Assembly (NCBI GenBank): GCA_028288945.1
Contig: JAQGHH010000435.1
Coordinates: 1-7,910 of the forward strand
From: Phycisphaerales bacterium
Lineage (GTDB): Bacteria; Planctomycetota; Phycisphaerae; Tepidisphaerales; Tepidisphaeraceae
Direction: 5' to 3'
DNA: 7,910 nt
Below, piece after piece: positions 4,262 through 7,910 of the stretch (position 1 is its first letter; every line of letters begins with the position of its first letter). The notes under the pieces are model-generated. The model was not told the origin of the DNA, did no database searches, and worked only from the letters and a program-made list of their open reading frames with translations. A program made the position numbers and the translations under genes.

Positions 4262-6016
4262 TCATTTCTTCTGCAACCTCCACATCAGCACCGTCGCGAT
4301 CACCAGGTTCACGGCGTTGCCGGTCCAGATGAGCATGAGGCTGAGTTGAAGGGGGTTGCTGGCGTCGGGTTTGAAGGAGACGTGGCTGGCGGTGCGCTCG
4401 CCGGCCACGATCAGCGTGATGCTCAGCAGCGCGGGGATGAAGCTCACCGCGAAGGCGGTCAGGAAGTTCCCGCTGCGGAACATCATCCCCAGCGCCGCGC
4501 CAAGGATCACCAGGATCAGACAACTGACGGCGAAGCTCGCCCTGCCGTTGCTCTCGGCGACGATGTTGTTGAGCAGCACGGTCTTCTCGTGCGCCAGGAA
4601 CGGCTGGTTGCCGAAGGGCGCCGCCTCGCGCGACTCGAAGTAGGCGAGGCTCTGGCTGGCGACGGCCTTCGTGCGCTCGTCCATCGGCATCGGGAAAGAC
4701 GCGGTGTACTTGGGGCGCAGAATGAGGTCGCGCTGCGTGCCGTCGCGGGCTTCGGTCGTCTGCACGCAATCTTTAAGATCGATCGAGACGTTGACGACAC
4801 CGGCCTCGGTGGCCGGGCGGGCGTGGACGATCACGCTCGCGGCCCGCACGATGAGCGTCTCCTCGCCCCGCTTTTCCTGACGGAAAACGATCTTCCGCTC
4901 AACCGGATCGGCGACGGTCTTGAGATCGGGGGATGTGGTCGCGGGGGCGGTGGCGGCGGGCGGGGGGGCGGGGAACGGGGCGCTGATCTCAAAATTCCGG
5001 AGCGACGCCTGCGTTTCCCCGTCGAACGAAAGCGTATAACGCGTGCCCGAGCCGAAATCGAAGGCGGTCGTGTTGGGCTCGCGGTTCAGTTCGTCGACCA
5101 GGGTCTTGAGGTACGAATATTTCTGCCCGTTTTTCACGAAGTCGGCGAGAATGTGCTGGATGTTGTGGCTGGCGGCGACGTTGTCATAAAGGCTGTGGAG
5201 CCGCCAGACGTCCATGAACTTGCAGTCTTCCTTGATCGGCGAGGGGATGAAATTCGGGCCGAACTCGGTTTCGTCGATGCCCGCGACGACAGCCCCTTCA
5301 AACTTGCGCGGGAACTTGAACCCGCCCTCCAACCGCACCGTCACGCTCAAATCCTCCCCGTCCGCCTGCGGCTCGATGTACACGATCGCCCTGCTGGCGG
5401 TGTAAAACTCCTTGGGCACGCGGTAATCGCGCTTGTCGGGATAGGGCCGCTCCACTGAAACGATCTGCGGCCCGACGAGCACCACCTGCTGCTGCCCGGG
5501 AGGAACGGTCGCCGGGTCGGGGAGGTAGGCCTCCTGCGCGAAGATCGTCATCTGCTCGAAGGGTATCTGGTGCTCCCGCTCGATCCGCCCCTGCACCAGC
5601 TTGGCGAGGTTGGAGTAAATGACCTTCTCAACCTTCAGCGTCGAGGCGGGGACGATGAAGCAGAGAAACAGCATGCTTCCGATCGCGACGACGAGGCCCA
5701 GCACGAGCGCCGGGCCCGCAACCGTCAGCGACAGCAGGCTGATGCCGCTGGCTTTGAAGGCGGTGAGTTCGTTGTCCGCGGACAGTCGCCCGTAGACCAC
5801 CGCCGTCGCGAAGAGCGCCGCGACGGGGAACGAATAGGTCGTCATCGCCGGGGTGAAATAGGTGAGCATCCGGCTGACCTGCCCGGCGTCGAGCCCCTCG
5901 CGCGTCAACGGCCGCAGCAAACCCCCGAAGCTCATGATCCCGGCCAGCGCGCCCGAAGCCATCATGAAGATCTTGAACAGGTCTTTGAAAATGTACTTGA
6001 AGAGGGTGCGGCTCAT
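4262..6016 (-). CDS. LptF/LptG-family permease with an enlarged periplasmic domain, 584 residues
   Basis: This is a second member of the same permease family. Membrane segments are visible at about 14-34, 53-75 and 95-125, then 494-514, 517-540 and 556-578. The cytoplasmic loop GRLSADNELTAFKASGIS (76-93) is a clear match to the family motif, and FIVPASTLK (120-128) is the usual exit from the third helix. The region between helices 3 and 4 is about 365 residues, against roughly 180 in the partner gene. It contains a Pro/Ala-rich linker (about 347-362) that seems to split it into two lobes. The start MSRTLFKYIFKDL fits the family; no Shine-Dalgarno is visible (AACTTTTTA before ATG). It lies 68 bases after the aminotransferase, across degenerate heptamer repeats, and 148 bases before the second permease. 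Likely role: one half of a lipopolysaccharide exporter together with that partner and an unlinked LptB ATPase. What the extra domain does is unknown. Confidence 0.85.
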   Translation of the reverse strand: MSRTLFKYIFKDLFKIFMMASGALAGIMSFGGLLRPLTREGLDAGQVSRMLTYFTPAMTTYSFPVAALFATAVVYGRLSADNELTAFKASGISLLSLTVAGPALVLGLVVAIGSMLFLCFIVPASTLKVEKVIYSNLAKLVQGRIEREHQIPFEQMTIFAQEAYLPDPATVPPGQQQVVLVGPQIVSVERPYPDKRDYRVPKEFYTASRAIVYIEPQADGEDLSVTVRLEGGFKFPRKFEGAVVAGIDETEFGPNFIPSPIKEDCKFMDVWRLHSLYDNVAASHNIQHILADFVKNGQKYSYLKTLVDELNREPNTTAFDFGSGTRYTLSFDGETQASLRNFEISAPFPAPPPAATAPATTSPDLKTVADPVERKIVFRQEKRGEETLIVRAASVIVHARPATEAGVVNVSIDLKDCVQTTEARDGTQRDLILRPKYTASFPMPMDERTKAVASQSLAYFESREAAPFGNQPFLAHEKTVLLNNIVAESNGRASFAVSCLILVILGAALGMMFRSGNFLTAFAVSFIPALLSITLIVAGERTASHVSFKPDASNPLQLSLMLIWTGNAVNLVIATVLMWRLQKK

Positions 6017-6021
6017 TAAAA

Positions 6022-6049
6022 AGTTGTCGGTGGTCCGTTGTCAGTGGTC
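6022..6049. repeat. Degenerate heptamer repeats before the large permease gene
   Basis: Four consecutive heptamers AGTTGTC, GGTGGTC, CGTTGTC, AGTGGTC follow one another, with a partial fifth after them. They are diverged relatives of the AGTTGTC/AGTTGCC units at 2803-2901 and 4125-4255. They occupy most of the 68-base gap between the aminotransferase stop and the permease start, ending 5 bases before the start codon. No inverted partner is present here. Confidence 0.7.
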
Positions 6050-6084
6050 AGTCGTGGGGCGTCATTGGTTTGGGTGGTCGTCCG

Positions 6085-7422
6085 CTAAAGGGCGAGGGTG
6101 GAGGTTGCGGATTGCTCCGACATTTGCTGGGCGACTACCTGGGCCAGGCGTTCGATGCCCGGCTCGATCTGCTTCGGGTCCACCTGCCCGAAGCTCAGGC
6201 GCAGGTGGTTGCGTGGGATTTTTCCGGATTCATCCGGTTGGAAGCAGTATTCGCCGGGGACGTACATGACGCCGTTGGCGATGCAGGACTCGAACATGGT
6301 GGATTGGCGCGAGGCGTCGATGCGTTCGGGGAGCGTGACCCAGACGTAAAGTCCGCCGTGCGGATGGGTCCAGGTGAGGCCGGGGTTCTTGGGCATGTAA
6401 CGGTCGAGCGCCTTGAGGATGGCGTCACGCTTGGCGCGGTAGCTGGCGACGAGGACATCCACATGCCGGGTGTAGCTCCCGTCCCGCAGGGCCTGCAGCG
6501 CGATGTGCTGCGTGAGGTTCGCGGAGCCGAAATCGTGGTTCCCCTTCTGCTGCAAGACGGCGTGGAGCAGGTCATCGGGCATCGCGGTGTACCCGAGCTT
6601 CAGCCCCGGTGCGAACGGCTTGCTGAAGGTGTTGCTGATGATGGTGTATCGGTTCTCCGGGTCCATCGCTTTGATGGAAGGGAGGGCCGGGCCGTCGTAG
6701 CGCAGCTCGCGATACGCGGCATCTTCCTGAATGAGGATGCGATGACGCTTGCTGTAGCCGCGGACAATTTCCAGCAGCCTCTTTCGGCGATCGAGTGATA
6801 GCGTCAGCCCCGTCGGATTATCAAAATAGCTCGTGCAGTAGATGAGCTTTACGCGGTCCAGCTTCCCTTCCCGCTCCAGCCCGGCTAAAAGCGTCGCGAC
6901 CGCTTCCACATCCATTCCGTCTTCGTCCATCGGCACAGCCATCACGTTCGCGCCCAGCGAAGAGAGCGTGCCGGTGTAGACGAAATAGCTGGGGTTGGCG
7001 GCGATGACGATGTCGCCGGGATCGACCAGGGCATCGCCGACCAGGTATAGCGCCTGCTGCGAGCCGGTGGTGAGGACGATCTGCTCGGCGGTGAAACCCA
7101 GCGTCCCCGCGTCCACGCCTTCGAGCCGGGCCATGTGCGCGAGCAACTCTCGCCGCAGATCGCGCAGCCCCGCGGTGGTGTCATACTGAAGCGCCGCCCG
7201 CCCCCGCGCCCGGTCGGCGAAGAGCTCGCGGGTGATTTGGGCGCATTCCTCGACCGGCAGCGTCAGCGGGTCCACGAGCCCGGCAGCCAGATTGATCAAC
7301 CCGGGGTTGTGCAGAGCGGTTGAGATCAGAAAGCTGATCGGCTGCTCCCGAGTCCGCCGGGCCTTGCTCGACAACGGCAACGGGGGCAATGCGGGCGCGG
7401 AGTGTTTCGCATCGGTTCGCAT
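6085..7422 (-). CDS. PLP-dependent aminotransferase, class I/II (2-aminoadipate aminotransferase-like)
   Basis: The 445-residue product is a fold-type I, pyridoxal-phosphate aminotransferase acting in the cytoplasm on amino and keto acids. Visible landmarks: NLAAGLVDPLTLP (44-56) near the N terminus; LQYDTTAGLRDLRREL (78-93); TTGSQQALYLV (118-128), which contacts the cofactor phosphate; NPSYFVYTG (143-151); YFDNPTG (199-205), the variant of the family's NPTG motif; EDAAYREL (233-240), where Asp234 should pair with the pyridine nitrogen; SNTFSKPFAPGLKLGY (263-278), where Lys268 should form the Schiff base; and HLRLSFG (406-412), whose Arg408 should bind the substrate carboxylate. The set resembles LysN-type 2-aminoadipate aminotransferases and the aminotransferase half of MocR regulators, but no DNA-binding domain is present. 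ATG at 7422 precedes a variable tail of about 20 residues. The natural substrate cannot be assigned from this. Confidence 0.9.
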   Translation of the reverse strand: MRTDAKHSAPALPPLPLSSKARRTREQPISFLISTALHNPGLINLAAGLVDPLTLPVEECAQITRELFADRARGRAALQYDTTAGLRDLRRELLAHMARLEGVDAGTLGFTAEQIVLTTGSQQALYLVGDALVDPGDIVIAANPSYFVYTGTLSSLGANVMAVPMDEDGMDVEAVATLLAGLEREGKLDRVKLIYCTSYFDNPTGLTLSLDRRKRLLEIVRGYSKRHRILIQEDAAYRELRYDGPALPSIKAMDPENRYTIISNTFSKPFAPGLKLGYTAMPDDLLHAVLQQKGNHDFGSANLTQHIALQALRDGSYTRHVDVLVASYRAKRDAILKALDRYMPKNPGLTWTHPHGGLYVWVTLPERIDASRQSTMFESCIANGVMYVPGEYCFQPDESGKIPRNHLRLSFGQVDPKQIEPGIERLAQVVAQQMSEQSATSTLAL

Positions 7423-7433
7423 GGGACACAGCG

Positions 7434-7462
7434 ATGGTAACGGTCATCGCCGGGTAGTTCAA
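7434..7462 (-). promoter_or_regulatory. Possible promoter of the aminotransferase gene
   Basis: On the minus strand TTGAAC (7462-7457) and TACCAT (7439-7434) stand 17 bases apart; each matches the sigma70 consensus at four of six positions. The start codon begins only 12 bases after the -10 box, so a transcript from here would have a leader of only a few bases. This is compatible with the missing Shine-Dalgarno, but the boxes are mediocre. Confidence 0.3.
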
Positions 7463-7487
7463 ACGGATGGGCCACCGTTAGTGACAT

Positions 7488-7562
7488 GTGACATGGGCAT
7501 CTCACGCATGTAGTGGCATGGGTATCCCGCGCATGTAGTGGCATGGGCATCCTGCCCATGGT
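7488..7562. repeat. Three tandem 25-bp units, each a CATGGGCAT-type palindrome
   Basis: Units at 7488-7512, 7513-7537 and 7538-7562 are each 25 bases and share GTGGCATGGG(C/T)ATC..GC.CATG. In the third, CATGGGCA and TGCCCATG (7542-7549 and 7553-7560) form a perfect 8-bp stem with a TCC loop; the other two are diverged at one arm. On the minus strand they translate to GQDAHATT-like strings. From memory I associate those with spurious proteins in planctomycete genomes, so this is probably a dispersed repeat family. Confidence 0.8.
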
Positions 7563-7705
7563 CACGGTACCCCGTGACGTTCGGCCGGTACTCCGGTCGA
7601 AGAAAGCCCGAGCGCAGCGACCTCTTGCTCCCCGTCGGGAGGAACCGCGACGCGGAGAACCGCGAAGCCGCGATGACGCGAAGGCAGACGCGAAGACGAG
7701 GAAAC

Positions 7706-7801
7706 GCGCCAAGTCGCCAAGGGGCCAAGAACGCCACGGGGAATTTGATCACCCCGCATTTGAATTCCCTGGCGTTCTTGGCTGCTTGGCGGTCTTGGCG
7801 C
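7706..7801. repeat. Imperfect 40-bp inverted repeat built from GCCAAG units
   Basis: The left arm (7706-7745) contains CGCCAAG, CGCCAAG, GCCAAG and AACGCCA, and ends in GAATT. The right arm (7763-7801) is its inverted counterpart from AATTCCC to CTTGGCGC. They match along nearly their whole length with a few mismatches and single-base gaps, around a loop of about 17 bases. The internal 7-9 base periodicity parallels the heptamer elements elsewhere in the window, but with another unit sequence. Confidence 0.8.
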
Positions 7802-7831
7802 ATGGCTTTGGCTTTCCTCAATAGGCCGGTG

Positions 7832-7850
7832 GGTTCGGCAGAGCCGAACC
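7832..7850. repeat. Perfect 8-bp palindromic repeat GGTTCGGC-AGA-GCCGAACC
   Basis: GGTTCGGC and GCCGAACC are exact inverted copies around AGA. Flanking GTG and TAC extend the symmetry with mismatches. No T run follows, so it is not a simple terminator. It looks like a short dispersed palindrome. Confidence 0.6.
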
Positions 7851-7910
7851 TACATGGCTTGAACACCAGCCACCACGGCGGGCCGTCCGCCTGCCGCGAC
7901 AGCGCATCCA

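Larger units (their letters stand above)
7423..7910. other. Gene-free region made of several palindromic and tandem repeats
   Basis: No credible gene is seen. Besides the elements listed separately there are: a perfect 7-bp hairpin GTCACGG/CCGTGAC (7561-7578); an imperfect 9-bp hairpin TTCGGCCGG/CCGGTCGAA (7580-7601, one G-T pair); and loosely repeated CGCGAAG-type units starting at 7646, 7661, 7669, 7677 and 7689. The region looks like several dispersed intergenic repeat families packed side by side. One minus-strand frame is open from the window edge to 7459, so the end of an upstream gene could lie near 7850-7910. Confidence 0.6.

Noticed and set aside
4148..5458. Long plus-strand open frame (436 codons) opposite the large permease gene
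   Set aside because: It is antisense to a gene with clear family motifs and begins inside a heptamer repeat. Its product is Arg/Gly/His/Val-rich with no recognisable motif, as expected from a high-GC shadow frame.
6070..6798. Plus-strand frame of 242 codons opposite the aminotransferase
   Set aside because: It is a shadow of the aminotransferase, whose catalytic motifs are all on the minus strand.
7459..7866. Minus-strand 135-codon gene starting with GTG
   Set aside because: Its translation consists of several repeat families (GSAEPT, FLAPWRLGAF, GQDAHATT-like strings), typical of spurious calls through intergenic repeats.

Overview
The window is GC-rich and every gene I can support lies on the minus strand, so transcription runs from high to low coordinates. 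Three things fit a planctomycete-like, probably Phycisphaerae-type, Gram-negative bacterium: a SpoVG carrying an inserted zinc ribbon, two LptF/LptG-type permeases, and intergenic spaces full of short palindromic repeats. That assignment is an inference from style and gene content. No marker gene is present to prove it.

Layout in transcription order. Positions 7910-7423 hold no convincing gene but a mosaic of at least five kinds of short inverted or tandem repeat. A fold-type I PLP aminotransferase follows (7422-6085), then a 584-residue LptF/LptG-family permease with a very large extracytoplasmic domain (6016-4262), then a 402-residue permease of the same family (4113-2905). Each of the boundaries at 6017-6084, 4114-4261 and 2803-2904 contains tandem heptamers related to AGTTGCC/AGTTGTC. 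In the last two they form long inverted repeats. A strong intrinsic terminator (2677-2640) closes this block.

A second block starts right after the terminator. A good sigma70-type promoter (2616-2588) and a leader of about 160 nt precede ispE (2419-1490). Three stem-loops in a row fill much of the ispE-spoVG gap, and spoVG follows (1245-706). Its Shine-Dalgarno sequence sits inside a perfect small palindrome. After a 343-base spacer the window ends inside ilvB (362 to <1), the large subunit of acetolactate synthase.

How the genes fit together. The two permeases look like the paired transmembrane subunits of a lipopolysaccharide exporter of the LptB2FG type; the ATPase is not in the window. 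IspE makes isoprenoid precursors by the MEP pathway. The ispE-spoVG neighbourhood recalls the Bacillus subtilis ispE-purR-yabJ-spoVG order. IlvB starts branched-chain amino-acid synthesis, and the aminotransferase probably acts in amino-acid metabolism. Most items are housekeeping. The less ordinary ones are the zinc-ribbon SpoVG, the oversized permease, and the repeat elements placed at gene borders. I found no defence island, CRISPR array, RNA gene or complete mobile element.
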